From positions 3,596,001 through 3,660,000 of the forward strand of contig NZ_CP070977.1 of assembly GCF_018417535.1 (NCBI RefSeq): DNA of 64,000 bases, written 5' to 3'. Source of the DNA: Burkholderia pyrrocinia (lineage in GTDB: Bacteria; Pseudomonadota; Gammaproteobacteria; Burkholderiales; Burkholderiaceae). Below the pieces are notes generated by a model that was not told where the DNA came from, searched no databases, and saw only the letters and a list, made by a program, of their open reading frames with translations. Below, piece after piece: positions 8,504-18,156 of the stretch. Position 1 is the stretch's first letter. Each line of letters begins with the position of its first letter. The position numbers and the translations under genes were made by a program.

Positions 8504-9265
8504 ATGCAACTCAAGAAAGCGGTGGCAGCGTGTGGCGTGGCGTTCCTGTTGAGCGCATGCGGCGGGGTACAGAGCCTTGACGCGAACAGCCTGACGTCGG
8601 CGGGGACGAACCTGTTCAAGGCAGCGACGCTGTCGGATGCGGACATCGCCGCGCTGTCGAACGACTCGTGCAAGTCCAGCGACGCCGAATCGAAGATCGC
8701 GCCGGCGAACAGCGCGTATTCGAAGCGCCTGACGAAGGTGATGAAGGGCTTCGGCGACATGACGCTGAACGGCCAGAAGATCAACTACAAGGTCTACATG
8801 ACCAAGGACGTCAACGCGTGGGCGATGGGCAACGGCTGCGTGCGCGTGTACAGCGGCCTGATGGACATGATGAACGACGACGAACTGCGCGGCGTGATCG
8901 GCCATGAAATGGGCCACGTCGCACTGGGTCACTCGAAGAAGGCGATGCAGACGGCGTACGCGGTGAGCGCGGCGCGCAGCGCGGCCGGCGCGGCATCGCC
9001 GGGCGTGGCGGCACTGTCGAGTTCGCAGCTCGGCGACATCACCGAGAAGTTCATCAACGCGCAGTTCTCGCAGACGCAGGAAAGCGCGGCGGACGACTAC
9101 TCGTTCGACCTGATGAAGCAGAAGGGCATGCCCCAGAAGGGCCTCGTCACCGCATTCCAGAAGCTCGCGAAGCTCGATGGCGGCCAGAGCTCGATGATGA
9201 GCTCGCACCCGTCGTCGTCGAGCCGTGCGCAGCATATCGAGGATCGCATCGCGAAGGGGAGCTGA
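8504..9265 (+). CDS. M48-family metalloprotease lipoprotein
   Basis: The product is 253 residues. It has a lipoprotein signal (MQLKKAVAACGVAFLLSACG, lipobox LSAC, Cys19) and the zinc-binding 'HEMGH' motif near residue 135, with a downstream 'ESAADDYS' that supplies the third zinc ligand typical of M48 peptidases. It resembles LoiP/YggG-type outer-membrane-associated proteases involved in envelope quality control. GAGGGA (8492-8497) precedes the ATG. It stands alone between two transcription units and is closed by a strong terminator. The substrate is unknown. Confidence 0.88.
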   Translation: MQLKKAVAACGVAFLLSACGGVQSLDANSLTSAGTNLFKAATLSDADIAALSNDSCKSSDAESKIAPANSAYSKRLTKVMKGFGDMTLNGQKINYKVYMTKDVNAWAMGNGCVRVYSGLMDMMNDDELRGVIGHEMGHVALGHSKKAMQTAYAVSAARSAAGAASPGVAALSSSQLGDITEKFINAQFSQTQESAADDYSFDLMKQKGMPQKGLVTAFQKLAKLDGGQSSMMSSHPSSSSRAQHIEDRIAKGS

Positions 9266-9317
9266 TTGCACGGCCGATCGCCGGCCGGCGTCGGCGATCG
9301 GCAGGCGGAAAGAAAAA

Positions 9318-9349
9318 CCCCACGCTCTTCCGGGCGTGGGGTTTTTTTT
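9318..9349 (+). terminator. Rho-independent terminator, probably bidirectional
   Basis: CCCCACGC (9318-9325) pairs with GCGTGGGG (9334-9341), followed by eight T (9342-9349). A five-base A run on the left side would serve the opposite strand. It lies between the converging M48 and lldP genes. Confidence 0.92.
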
Positions 9350-9364
9350 CGGACCGTGCGCCGC

Positions 9365-11065
9365 TTACGGCACCATCCCCGGCAACACGTAAGCCTGCAC
9401 GAGCGTGATCAACCCGACGATCACCGCGAACAGCAGGCTGTGCCGCACCGTGAAGCGGAACAGCTCCGATTCCTTGCCGACGAGGCCCGTCGCCGCGCAC
9501 GCGACCGCGATCGACTGCGGCGAGATCATCTTCGCGGTCACGCCGCCTGTCGTGTTTGCGGCCACCGCGAGCGTTTCGGGCACGCCGAGCTGATGGGCCG
9601 TGGCCTGCTGCAGCGAACAGAAGAGGGCGTTCGACGACGTGTCCGAGCCGGTCAGGAACACGCCGAGCCAGCCGAGGAACGGCGAGAAGAACGGGAATGC
9701 GGCGCCGGTCGCGGCCAGCATCAGCGCGAGCGTCGACGACATCCCCGAGTAGTTCGCGACGAACGCGAACGCGAGCACGAGGCCGATCGACAGGATCGGG
9801 CGCGTCAGCTCCTTCAGCGTCTCGCCGAACGTGACGAGCGCGTCGCGCGGCTTCATCCGCAGCAGTGCCATCGAGATCAGCGCGGTCACGAGGATCGCGC
9901 TGCCCACCGCCGATACCAGATCGATCTTCAGCACGGCTTCGAGCGCCTTCGGCGTCGCTGCGATCGGCGCGGTCTTCACGACGAGCTGGTCGAGCCCGGC
10001 CACGTGGAACTTCAGTACGGTCGACGCGAGCGCGCCGTGCGCGGCGAACAGCGCCTTGAACGGCGCGATGCTCCACACGGTGACGACGGCCGTCAGGATC
10101 AGGAACGGCGACCACGCGCGCACGGTCTGCGCGAGCGTGTACGGCGACGCCTGCCGGCTCGTGCCCGTGCCGAAGCCGCCCACGCCGAACCCGGCCAGCG
10201 CCGCGCCGCCGCCGGACGCGACGATGCCGCCGGCCGGCAGCCGCGCGGTGCGCGGTTGCCAGACTTTCAGGAACGCCGCGAGCGCGACGAGGCTGACGAG
10301 CGACGACGTAATGTCCGGCAGTTCGGGCCCGATGTGGTTCGACGTGAAGTACTGCGTGACCGCAAAGCTGCCGCCCGCGACGAGCGCGGCGGGCCAGGTC
10401 TGCCGCACGCCGCGCAGCCCGTCCATCATGAACACGAGCCAGAATGGCACCGCGAGCGACAGCAGCGGCAACTGGCGGCCGGCCATCGCGCCGATATGGA
10501 ACGGGTCGATGCCCGTCACCTGCCCGGCGACGATGATCGGGATGCCCATCGCGCCGAACGCGACCGGCGCCGTGTTCGCGATCAGGCACAGCCCGGCCGC
10601 GTGCAGCGGCTTGAAACCGAGGCCGACGAGCAGCGCGGCCGTGATCGCGACGGGCGCGCCGAAGCCGGCCGCGCCTTCCAGGAACGCGCCGAACGAGAAG
10701 CCGATCAGCAGCATCTGCAGGCGCTGGTCGTCGGTGATCGACAGCACGGACGCGCGGATGACGTCGAACTGGCCGGTCTTCACGACGATCTTGTACAGGA
10801 ACACGGCCGCGACGATGATCCACGCGATCGGCCACAGGCCGTATGCGAAGCCGAAGCCGGCCGCCGCGAGCGCCTGCGGCACGGGCATCCCGTACGCGAC
10901 GATCGCGACGCCGAGCGCCAGCAGCAGCGTGACCGCGGCTGCAACATGGCCCTTCATCCGCAGCGCGGCGAGCGCGACGAAAAAGAAGATGATCGGGATC
11001 GCGGCGACGAACGCCGACAGCCCGAGGCTGCCGAGCGGGGTGTAGATCTGATGCCAAACCTGCAT
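9365..11065 (-). CDS. lldP: L-lactate permease (LldP family)
   Basis: The product is 566 residues of very hydrophobic sequence with about 12-14 membrane segments. Family features include '[20 protein letters not shown]' near residue 125 and '[10 protein letters not shown]' towards the C-terminus. It imports lactate (and possibly glycolate) by proton symport. The start at 11065 is chosen over an in-frame ATG at 11080 because a near-perfect Shine-Dalgarno (GGAGGAG) falls between them at the right distance. It is the last gene of the lutA-lutC-lutB-lldP operon and supplies substrate to the three oxidation proteins. Confidence 0.93.
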   Translation of the reverse strand: MQVWHQIYTPLGSLGLSAFVAAIPIIFFFVALAALRMKGHVAAAVTLLLALGVAIVAYGMPVPQALAAAGFGFAYGLWPIAWIIVAAVFLYKIVVKTGQFDVIRASVLSITDDQRLQMLLIGFSFGAFLEGAAGFGAPVAITAALLVGLGFKPLHAAGLCLIANTAPVAFGAMGIPIIVAGQVTGIDPFHIGAMAGRQLPLLSLAVPFWLVFMMDGLRGVRQTWPAALVAGGSFAVTQYFTSNHIGPELPDITSSLVSLVALAAFLKVWQPRTARLPAGGIVASGGGAALAGFGVGGFGTGTSRQASPYTLAQTVRAWSPFLILTAVVTVWSIAPFKALFAAHGALASTVLKFHVAGLDQLVVKTAPIAATPKALEAVLKIDLVSAVGSAILVTALISMALLRMKPRDALVTFGETLKELTRPILSIGLVLAFAFVANYSGMSSTLALMLAATGAAFPFFSPFLGWLGVFLTGSDTSSNALFCSLQQATAHQLGVPETLAVAANTTGGVTAKMISPQSIAVACAATGLVGKESELFRFTVRHSLLFAVIVGLITLVQAYVLPGMVP

Positions 11066-11123
11066 GGGTGTCTCCTCCATCTGTGTCTGTATCTCTATGG
11101 GTACTGGCGGGTAAAGCGGGGTG

Positions 11124-12569
11124 CTATTCGGGCTGGCCTCGTGCGCGCAGCAGGTCGGACAGGCTGCGCGGCGCCGGTTCGAGCGGCGTGCGGTGCTGCG
11201 TCCAGCCCAACTGTTTCGGAGGCGTCAGCGCATGCAGGCGCGTCGCGGCCCAGCGGAACGCGCGGTACGCGCGCGGATGCGCGAATGCGCCGGACCAGAA
11301 GCGCCACACGAGGTCTTCCGCGCGGTTGTAGTTCGCGCCCTGGCCGCGCAGCGGATGCGCGACGGGTTCGTCGGGCTTGCGGTTCGCCTCGGTGCGCAGC
11401 CGCACGAGCAGTTGCGGGATCGGGATTCGGACCGGGCACACCTCGCCGCATGCGCCGCACAGCGTCGACGCGGTCGGCAGGTCGGCCGTCGCGTCGAGGC
11501 CGAGCAGGTGCGGCGAGATGATCTTGCCGATCGGTCCCGGGTAGGTGGTTCCGTATGCGTGGCCGCCGATGCGCGTATAGACGGGGCAGTGGTTCATGCA
11601 CGCACCGCAGCGGATGCACTGCAGCGTCGCGCGCAACTGTTCGTCCGCGTAGGCCTGCGTGCGACCGTTGTCGAGCAGCACGAGATGCAGTTCGCGCGGG
11701 CCGTCGCGTTCGCCGTCGCGGCGCGGGCCCGTGATCAGGTTGAAGTAGGTCGTGATCGCCTGGCCGGTGGCCGAGCGTGTGAGCAGGCTCGACAGCGGCA
11801 CGATGTGCTCGAGCTTCTCGACGACCTTCTCGATCCCCATGAGCGCGATGTGCGTGTCGGGCACCGTCGTCGACAGGCGGCCGTTGCCTTCGTTCTCGAC
11901 GAGCCACAGCGTGCCAGTGTCGGCCGCCGCGAAGTTTACGCCCGACAGGCCGATGTCCGCGTCGGCGAATGCGCGGCGCAGCGCGCGCCGGCCGGTCTGG
12001 ATCAGCTCGTCGACATCCTCCGTGTAGCGCGTGCCGGGGATGTGTTCCGCGAACAGTTCGGCGATGTCGCCGCGCGTCTTGTGGATTGCCGGCATCACGA
12101 TGTGCGACGGTTTCTCGCCCGCGAGCTGCACGATGAACTCGCCCATGTCGGACTCGATGCAGTCGACGCCGTGATCCGCGAGGTAATGGTTCAGCTCGAT
12201 TTCCTCGCTCGCCATCGATTTGCCCTTGATCACGCGGCGCGCCTTCTTCGCCTGCGCGATGCCGAGCACGATCGCGTTCGCGTCGGCGGCCGTCTCGGCC
12301 CAGTGCACGTGCACGCCGGCTTCGACGAGCTTCGCCTCCAGCCGTTCGAGCAGCGCGGGCAATTGCGCGAGCGCGTGCCGGCGCACGGCTTCGCCGAGAT
12401 CGCGCAACTGCTGCAGCTCGGTGTCGTCGGGGAATTGCGTCGCGCGCTTGCCCTGCAGGAAATCCATCGCGCCGCGAAAGCTCTGGCGCAATGCGGGATC
12501 GTCGAGCGCGGCGCGCGCGCGGGCCCTGAAGTCGCCGGGGGCGACGAATTGCAGCGTGTGGTCGCTCAT
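11124..12569 (-). CDS. lutB: Lactate utilisation iron-sulfur protein LutB (YkgF/LldF)
   Basis: The product is 481 residues. Two ferredoxin-type cysteine clusters are visible: '[12 protein letters not shown]' (about residue 319) and '[13 protein letters not shown]' (about residue 372), within the LUD/Fer4 architecture of LutB. It forms, with LutA and LutC, the membrane-associated complex that oxidises L-lactate to pyruvate without an FMN-type dehydrogenase. GAGGAG precedes the ATG by about eight bases. The start overlaps the lutC stop by four bases (ATGA). Downstream, lldP follows after a 58-nt gap. Confidence 0.93.
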   Translation of the reverse strand: MSDHTLQFVAPGDFRARARAALDDPALRQSFRGAMDFLQGKRATQFPDDTELQQLRDLGEAVRRHALAQLPALLERLEAKLVEAGVHVHWAETAADANAIVLGIAQAKKARRVIKGKSMASEEIELNHYLADHGVDCIESDMGEFIVQLAGEKPSHIVMPAIHKTRGDIAELFAEHIPGTRYTEDVDELIQTGRRALRRAFADADIGLSGVNFAAADTGTLWLVENEGNGRLSTTVPDTHIALMGIEKVVEKLEHIVPLSSLLTRSATGQAITTYFNLITGPRRDGERDGPRELHLVLLDNGRTQAYADEQLRATLQCIRCGACMNHCPVYTRIGGHAYGTTYPGPIGKIISPHLLGLDATADLPTASTLCGACGEVCPVRIPIPQLLVRLRTEANRKPDEPVAHPLRGQGANYNRAEDLVWRFWSGAFAHPRAYRAFRWAATRLHALTPPKQLGWTQHRTPLEPAPRSLSDLLRARGQPE

Positions 12570-13291
12570 CGCGGCAACTCCTCGCAAGCGGTGGCGGCCG
12601 GCCGGGCGGCCGAGTCGATGACGATTACGACCCACAGGCGGCGCGGGCCGTGTGCGCCGTAGGCGAGCGTCTGCTGGATGTCGGACGTCTTCGACGGCCC
12701 CGACACCAGCACGAGGTTGGTCGGCATGCCGGCGTGCCAGCGCTCCGCGTGCACGGCCGCGTGCAGGTCCGCATGCAGCGTGTTGGCGTGGACGAGCGCG
12801 ACATGCAGCGGCGGCACCAGCGACACCGTGCGCGGCGTGCCGGCATCGGGCGCGAGCACGACGGTGCCGGTTGCCGCGATGCCCGAACGTGCGACGGTGA
12901 AGCCCGCATCGATCGTGTCGAACAGTTCGGCCTTCCACGCGTCGATCGGCCGGTCGAACGGCACGGACGCGACCGCGTCGGGCAGCGCGCGGGCGAGCGC
13001 CGCGGATTCGGCGCGGGCCGGGTCGAGCAGCAGGCGGCGCACGCCGGCGTCGGCGAGACGCGCGGCAAGCCGAGCGGGCCATTCGTCGTCGGTTGCGCAC
13101 CAGACCTCCGCGTGCGAGGCGGCGAGCGCGGCCTGCATCGCCGGTGCGAGCGCGTGCGGATCGCGCGCGGCCGACGCGCGGCGCGTGTCGTAATGCGTGT
13201 CGATGCGCGCATCGAGCGCGGGGGCGGCCGTCGCGGCGGCGCCCGGGGCGGCGGCGCGCAGGCGCGCGAGAATCGCGGCGCGCGCGCTCAT
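12566..13291 (-). CDS. lutC: Lactate utilisation protein LutC (YkgG/LldG)
   Basis: The product is 241 residues with the LUD domain: the C-terminal 'GIAATGTVVL', 'HVALVHANTLHADL' and 'LVLVSGPSKTSDIQQTLAYG' (the SKT/ADI-type motif typical of LutC). It is the non-Fe-S subunit of the LutABC lactate oxidase. It overlaps both lutA and lutB by four bases, so the three subunits are translationally coupled. The first 40 or so residues are Ala-rich and variable. Confidence 0.92.
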   Translation of the reverse strand: MSARAAILARLRAAAPGAAATAAPALDARIDTHYDTRRASAARDPHALAPAMQAALAASHAEVWCATDDEWPARLAARLADAGVRRLLLDPARAESAALARALPDAVASVPFDRPIDAWKAELFDTIDAGFTVARSGIAATGTVVLAPDAGTPRTVSLVPPLHVALVHANTLHADLHAAVHAERWHAGMPTNLVLVSGPSKTSDIQQTLAYGAHGPRRLWVVIVIDSAARPAATACEELPR

Positions 13292-14085
13292 TGCTTGTCT
13301 CCGCGCAGCGACGCGGCACCGGCCGTGCGCCGCCACAGGAAGCTCGCAAGATGTTCGACCGGCAGCGGCGCGCCAGACTTGTCGGCCGCGTGGCCGATGT
13401 TCAGCAGGCAGCCGCAGTCCGCGGACACGAGCCGGTCGCAGCCGGTCGCGCAGGCCGACGCGACCTTGTCGCGCACCATCGCGCCGGAGATGTCGGGATG
13501 CTTCAGCGAGAACGTGCCGCCGAAGCCGCAGCATTCGGATTCGCGTTCGTGTTCGATCCGTGTCACGCCCGGCAGCGCGTCGACGAGCGCGACGCCATGC
13601 ACGCGCGTGCCCATTTCGCGGCGCGCCGCGCACGACGTGTGCAGGACGACGCGCTCGTCGGGCCCGGCGTTTGCCGCGATCGCGTCGAGTTGCACGTCGA
13701 GCACATGGACGAGGAATTCGGCGAGTTCGTAGGTCCGCTCCGCGATCGCGCGAGCCTTCGGGCCGTGGACGGGATCGTCGGCGAACAGCGCCGGCCAATG
13801 GTGACGGATCATGCCCGCGCACGAGCCGGACGGCACGATCACGGGCCACGGTTCGGCGAACAGGCCGAGCTGCGCGGCCGCGACGCGGCGCGCTTCGTCG
13901 GGATTGCCGCTGCTGTAGGCCGGCTGCCCGCAGCAGCTCTGGCCGCGCGGATAGTGGACGGTCAGGCCTTCGCGTTCCAGCAGGCGGACCGCGTCGAGCC
14001 CCGCTTCGGGGACGAACAGGTCGACCAGGCAGGTCGCGAACAGATAGACGTGCGCAGCGGCGGCGGGGTACTGCCTTTCGTTCAT
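13288..14085 (-). CDS. lutA: Lactate utilisation protein LutA (YkgE/LldE)
   Basis: The product is 265 residues with two CCG (cysteine-rich) domains: 'CLVDLFVPEAG' then 'SCCGQPAY' in the first half, and 'LHTSCAARREMG' then 'CCGFGGTFS' in the second. Such domains bind a non-cubane 4Fe-4S cluster and pass electrons to the quinone pool. GGAG lies about seven bases before the ATG. It is the first gene of the lactate operon and diverges from the regulator gene at 14220, with a candidate operator between them. Confidence 0.93.
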   Translation of the reverse strand: MNERQYPAAAAHVYLFATCLVDLFVPEAGLDAVRLLEREGLTVHYPRGQSCCGQPAYSSGNPDEARRVAAAQLGLFAEPWPVIVPSGSCAGMIRHHWPALFADDPVHGPKARAIAERTYELAEFLVHVLDVQLDAIAANAGPDERVVLHTSCAARREMGTRVHGVALVDALPGVTRIEHERESECCGFGGTFSLKHPDISGAMVRDKVASACATGCDRLVSADCGCLLNIGHAADKSGAPLPVEHLASFLWRRTAGAASLRGDKQ

Positions 14086-14170
14086 GTCTCGCTCCAGGGA
14101 CGACGGCCCGGCATGCGGATGCGGGACGACGATTTCGCTGCATAATTCCCGCGACGGCGCCGCAGCTCAA

Positions 14171-14185
14171 ATTGGTTGGGCCAAT
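14171..14185. promoter_or_regulatory. Candidate GntR/FadR-type operator between lutA and its regulator
   Basis: ATTGG-TTGGG-CCAAT is an inverted repeat preceded by AA, giving AATTGG at the left side. It is close to the LldR/PdhR-type consensus (TTGGT-N3-ACCAA). Its place between the divergent lutA and regulator genes fits control of both by the neighbouring regulator; this is inference. Confidence 0.6.
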
Positions 14186-14219
14186 CGGCGCGATGGGCAT
14201 TCCGGAGGGAGACGCGACG

Positions 14220-14936
14220 ATGGCAGCGATGACGGCACGGGGCCGGACCGAAGTGGTGATGCGCAAGATCGAGACGGCGCTGCTCGACGGCACCTGGCCG
14301 GCCGGTGCGCGCCTGCCGGCCGAGCGCGTGCTCGCGCAGCAGTACGGCGTCGCGCGCAATACGGTGCGCGAGGCGACCCAGCGGCTCGTTGCGCGCGGGC
14401 TGCTGCAGAGCCGGCGCGGCGCGGGCGTCTACGTGACGGACCAGTTGCGCGCGGGTATCGCATCGCCGTGGGGCCAACTGGTGGCCGATCATCCGGCGCT
14501 GCGCGACGACATCCTCGAATTCCGCCGCGTGCTCGAAGGCGCGACCGCGTATTTCGCCGCGCTACGGGCCGACGCGAACGACCGGCGCCGGATCCGCGCG
14601 CTGCTGCGCGAACTCGAAACCGCGCATGCGAACGACGAAGCAGCCGTCGAAGCCGCGACCGACGCGAAGCTGCACGAGGCGATCGCGCTCGCGTCGCACA
14701 ACACGATGTTCCTGCATCTGCATACGAGCGTGATCGGGATGCTGCGCGAGCACATCTCGATCAACGTCGCGGGCATGACGACGGAGGACGAGCAGGCGTC
14801 CGAGCTGCTGTTGCTGCAGCACCGCGTCGTGTGCGATGCGATTTGCGCGCGCCGGCCCGAAGAGGCGCGCACCGCGATGCAGACGCATATCGATTACGTG
14901 CGCAGCCATTTCGAGCGCAGCGGCGACGGGCAATGA
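14220..14936 (+). CDS. lutR: FadR-subfamily GntR regulator of lactate utilisation
   Basis: The product is 238 residues. The N-terminal winged helix-turn-helix is clear ('LPAERVLAQQYGVARNTVREATQRL', split here as LPAERVLAQQYGVAR and NTVREATQRL, about residues 34-58), followed by an FCD ligand-binding domain with conserved metal/ligand residues ('RRVLEGATAYFA', 'DAKLHEAIA', 'LLLQHRVVCDAI'). It is probably a lactate-responsive repressor like LldR/LutR. ATG 14220 is preferred because GGAGGGA lies at 14203-14209; 14193 and 14229 are alternatives. It is divergent from lutA-lutC-lutB-lldP. Confidence 0.85.
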   Translation: MAAMTARGRTEVVMRKIETALLDGTWPAGARLPAERVLAQQYGVARNTVREATQRLVARGLLQSRRGAGVYVTDQLRAGIASPWGQLVADHPALRDDILEFRRVLEGATAYFAALRADANDRRRIRALLRELETAHANDEAAVEAATDAKLHEAIALASHNTMFLHLHTSVIGMLREHISINVAGMTTEDEQASELLLLQHRVVCDAICARRPEEARTAMQTHIDYVRSHFERSGDGQ

Positions 14937-14939
14937 GAT

Positions 14940-14950
14940 TGGTCGGACCA
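14940..14950. promoter_or_regulatory. Second candidate FadR-type operator after the regulator gene
   Basis: TGGT-CGG-ACCA is a perfect match to the TGGT-N3-ACCA pattern of FadR-subfamily GntR regulators. It lies four bases after the lutR stop codon, upstream of the phospholipase D-like gene. A hairpin CCAC-TTCG-GTGG (14948-14959) overlaps it, so the palindrome might instead be part of a transcript end without a T-tract. Confidence 0.45.
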
Positions 14951-15182
14951 CTTCGGTGGGCGGTCCGTCCGGCGGGCGGGTTCGGGGCAGTCAGGCATCG
15001 GCGCCGGTCGTTCGTTCGCCGGCTACCCGCGCCGCGCGCCGCTGCAGCGTGGCGCCACCCGTGCCGCCCGTGCGATTGACCGGTTCATCGGGCGCCCACT
15101 AGAATCGGCCGGGACCGCCCGCCAGCCGCGCGCCGCGGCGAATGCGGACCCGTTGTTCCGCCAGCCAGTCGAGGAAGCTTCC

Positions 15183-16808
15183 GTGCTCACGTCTTTCATC
15201 CGGCGCGCGCCGGCCGCGCCGTCGTGGCGCGCCGCATGCCGACCGGCCCGCGCGCTGGCCGTCTGCGTGCTGCTGTCGCTCGTCGCCGCGTGCGCGACGC
15301 ATCCGCCCGCCACCACGCTCGATCGCCCGGCCTCCCATGCATTGCCGCCCGATACCGCGACGCCGCTACGCGACGCGCTGGCCGCGCCCGAGGCCGTGCA
15401 TCCGGGCCAGTCGGGCTTCCGGCTGCTGGCCGACGGGGCCCAGGCGCTGCAGATGCGCATCGCGCTCGCGCGCGCCGCGACGAAGACGCTCGACATGCAG
15501 TACTACATCGCGACCGAGGACACGACCGGCAAGCTGCTGCTCGCCGCGGCGCTGTACGCGGCCGATCGCGGCGTGCGCGTGCGGATGCTGGTCGACGACC
15601 TGAACTTCCGCGACATCGATCGCATCATGGCCGCGCTGAACACGCACCCGAACATCGAGATCCGCGTGTTCAACCCGTTCGGCGCGTCGCGGCAGCGCAT
15701 GGTCGAGCGCACCACCGACTTCTTCACGCGCATCGACAGCTTTACGCGCCGGATGCACAACAAGGCGATGATCGCGGACAACCAGATGGCGATCGTCGGT
15801 GGCCGCAATCTCGGAGACGAATACTTCAGCGCGAGCCCGACGCTGCAGTTCCGCGACCTCGACGTGCTCGCCGCCGGCCCCGTGACGAACGACATCTCGG
15901 CGAGCTTCGACACTTACTGGGCGAGCGCGAGCAGCTATCCGCTGCGCGTGCTGAATCACCAGTCGTTCGATCCGAAGGATCTCGACGCGATGCGCGACGA
16001 ACTGCGCAACCACTGGCGCCAGAACGCCGATCCGTACAACGCGAAGCCGCTGAACGCGACACCGCTCGCACAGCAGATCGCGCGCGACGAACTCGCGCTC
16101 GTGTGGGCGCCGGCCGAGTTCAAGGCCGACGCGCCCGACAAGGTCGCGCAGCCGACCGACGCGTACGTGAGCCCGCCGATGCAGCGCCTCGTCGAGCTGA
16201 CACGCGGCGCGCAGCAGGAATTCCTCGCGTTCTCGCCGTATTTCGTGCCGCACGACGCGGGCGTGAAGATCCTCGGTGACACGACTGCGCGCGGCGTGCG
16301 CGTCGCGATCCTGACGAATTCGCTCGCCGCGACCGACGCGGTCGCCGTGCAGGCCGGCTACGGGCCGTGCCGCGTGCCGCTGCTGCAGCACGGCGTCGAG
16401 CTGTACGAGTTCAAGGCGCAGCCGGGCCGGCAGCGCGCACGCCTGTTCGGGTCGCGCTCGCGCGCGAGCCTGCACGCGAAGGCGTACGTGATCGACCGGA
16501 AGATCCTCGTGATCGGCTCGATGAACCTCGATCCGCGCTCCGCATACCTGAATACGGAACTGGCGCTCGTGATCCACAGCCCGGCGCTCGCGCAGCAGGC
16601 CGCGACGATCTTCGCGCGCGCGACGCAGCCGGACGAAAGCTATCGCGTGAGCCTCGCGACGCCGGCGGGCGGCGGTACGCCCGAACTCGAGTGGACGGGC
16701 ACCGACGACGGCCGGCCGACCACCTATCACGTCGATCCGCACGCAGGGCTGCTGCGCAACCTGATGACCGGCATCTTCATGCTGCTGCCGGTCGACGACC
16801 AGCTTTAG
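15183..16808 (+). CDS. Phospholipase D-like lipoprotein (cardiolipin synthase-related)
   Basis: The product is 541 residues from GTG 15183, chosen because GAGGAA (15171-15176) is six bases upstream. A lipoprotein signal is present (LSLVAAC, Cys about residue 37). Two HKD motifs define the PLD superfamily: 'HNKAMIADN' with 'GGRNLGDEYF' (about residue 190-210) and 'HAKAYVIDR' with 'GSMNLDPRS' (about residue 430-450). This resembles the ClsC/YmdC-type group or secreted PLD phosphodiesterases, acting on phospholipids in the envelope. It stands alone, 246 nt after lutR. The exact reaction cannot be assigned. Confidence 0.85.
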   Translation: MLTSFIRRAPAAPSWRAACRPARALAVCVLLSLVAACATHPPATTLDRPASHALPPDTATPLRDALAAPEAVHPGQSGFRLLADGAQALQMRIALARAATKTLDMQYYIATEDTTGKLLLAAALYAADRGVRVRMLVDDLNFRDIDRIMAALNTHPNIEIRVFNPFGASRQRMVERTTDFFTRIDSFTRRMHNKAMIADNQMAIVGGRNLGDEYFSASPTLQFRDLDVLAAGPVTNDISASFDTYWASASSYPLRVLNHQSFDPKDLDAMRDELRNHWRQNADPYNAKPLNATPLAQQIARDELALVWAPAEFKADAPDKVAQPTDAYVSPPMQRLVELTRGAQQEFLAFSPYFVPHDAGVKILGDTTARGVRVAILTNSLAATDAVAVQAGYGPCRVPLLQHGVELYEFKAQPGRQRARLFGSRSRASLHAKAYVIDRKILVIGSMNLDPRSAYLNTELALVIHSPALAQQAATIFARATQPDESYRVSLATPAGGGTPELEWTGTDDGRPTTYHVDPHAGLLRNLMTGIFMLLPVDDQL

Positions 16809-16987
16809 GGCCAGCGCAAGCCCGCCATAAGCGGGAACAGGCCCCAAGAGGGCGGAAGCGCTCCGGCTAAACCCGCGTTACCGACGCGCGGGGAAAGATG
16901 ATATGGTTGTGCGCGCAACTATCATGGCTGTGTGACGGTACCGCCGGACGGCTCCCGCCATGCGCACATCTGCAACCGGAGTTCCCC

Positions 16988-17761
16988 ATGCAACGTGTAC
17001 CGAACCAGCCGTTCACGCGTCCCGCCCGCTTCTCCGAAGCCGAATGGCAGGCGCGCGTGCAACTCGCGGCGGCCTACCGCATCTTCGATCATCTCGGCTG
17101 GACCGAGCTGATCTACAACCATATCTCGTTGCGCGTGCCGGGCGAGGACGGGCATTTCCTGATCAACCCGTTCGGGCTCCATTACCGCGAGGTGTGCGCG
17201 TCGAACCTTGTGAAGATCGACATCGACGGCAACGTGATCGGCCATTCCGACTGGCCGATCAATCCGGCCGGCTTCACGTTCCACAGTGCGATCCATGCGG
17301 CGCTGCCCGATGCGCACTGCGTGATGCACGTGCACACGACGCCCACGATGGCCGTGTGCTGTTCGCGCGACGGGCTGTCGTTCTCGAATTTCTATTCCGC
17401 GCAGTTGTACGGGAAGATCGCGTATCACGACTTCGAGGGCATCACCGTGCATCTGGAGGAGGGGCGGCGCATCGTCGAGAGCGCCGGCGGGCGGCCCGTG
17501 CTGCTGCTGCGCAACCACGGACCGGTGACGATCGGCGCGACGCTCGCGCAGACGTTCTCGCTGATGTGGCTGCTCAACCGCGCGTGCGAGGTGCAGGTCG
17601 CCACGCACGCGATCGGCAACGCACTGCCGATCGCGCCGCCCGTGCTCGAAGGGTGCGTGCGCGATTCGCTGAATTTCGATCCGAAGCATGGCGCGGGGCA
17701 GGACGCATTCGACGCGCTGCAGCGCATCGTCGATCGCATCGATCCCGGTTATCGCGCGTGA
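16988..17761 (+). CDS. Class II aldolase/adducin family protein
   Basis: The product is 257 residues. Zinc-binding residues of the class II aldolase fold are visible in 'HVHTTPTMAV' (about residue 115) and 'LLLRNHGPVTIG' (about residue 170). The start at 16988 has GGAG (16978-16981) at a good distance. Related proteins include fuculose-phosphate aldolase-like enzymes and many uncharacterised cytosolic members; this member lacks operon partners that would reveal the substrate, so only the superfamily is called. Confidence 0.85.
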   Translation: MQRVPNQPFTRPARFSEAEWQARVQLAAAYRIFDHLGWTELIYNHISLRVPGEDGHFLINPFGLHYREVCASNLVKIDIDGNVIGHSDWPINPAGFTFHSAIHAALPDAHCVMHVHTTPTMAVCCSRDGLSFSNFYSAQLYGKIAYHDFEGITVHLEEGRRIVESAGGRPVLLLRNHGPVTIGATLAQTFSLMWLLNRACEVQVATHAIGNALPIAPPVLEGCVRDSLNFDPKHGAGQDAFDALQRIVDRIDPGYRA

Positions 17762-18156
17762 CGCGAAGTGCCGTTGTGCCGCGAGCGGCGGCGCAATCGC
17801 TTCGTCATGCTTGTGACGACGCGAACCGGATTCGGCGGCGCAAAAAAAACGCGGCCGGGTGGCCGCGTGAATACTCGCAGACTCCTTCGGACGAAGGAAA
17901 CAAGCAACTGTGAGACGAAGTGTAGCGAAAGGCCGCGCGCGGATTCAGCCGTCAGGCTGCAAAGGTCCGTTCCAGCCTGAAGCAGACTGACGCGATGAGC
18001 GCCGCCCGAGATGGCCGGCCTCGCACGGCGCGCCGACGGGCGGCGCGGCGATTCGCTGCATGGCCGTTCGGCGGGCTGCCGGATCGGCGGCGATCGACTA
18101 CCATCACGAGTAGCGTCCCCGTTCGGGCGGCGTACAACGTCGTGCAAGGAGAGTCC
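17762..18156. other. Intergenic region holding a candidate small RNA
   Basis: This is 395 nt without a credible protein gene. It contains the minus-strand small RNA candidate at 17842-17912, an inverted repeat CAGCC-GTCA-GGCTG (17946-17959), and the ribosome-binding site AAGGAGAG (18146-18153) of the CHRD gene. No clear sigma-70 promoter for the CHRD gene was found; TACCAT at 18099-18104 is a weak candidate -10. Confidence 0.5.
17842..17912 (-). ncRNA. Candidate small RNA with intrinsic terminator
   Basis: On the minus strand a textbook intrinsic terminator is present: ACGCGGCC/GGCCGCGT stem (17849-17868, loop of four) followed by eight U (A run 17842-17849 on the plus strand). No minus-strand gene ends here: both neighbours are on the plus strand. 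Upstream on the same strand is a second hairpin TCCTTCG/CGAAGGA (17883-17898) and a possible -10 box TACACT (17924-17919), which would give a transcript of about 70 nt. No good -35 was found. Strand and 3' end are well supported; the 5' end is a guess. Confidence 0.5.

Noticed and set aside
9266..11521. 751-codon plus-strand open frame antisense to lldP
   Set aside because: Arg-rich, low-complexity translation. The minus strand encodes a clear permease with its own ribosome-binding site.
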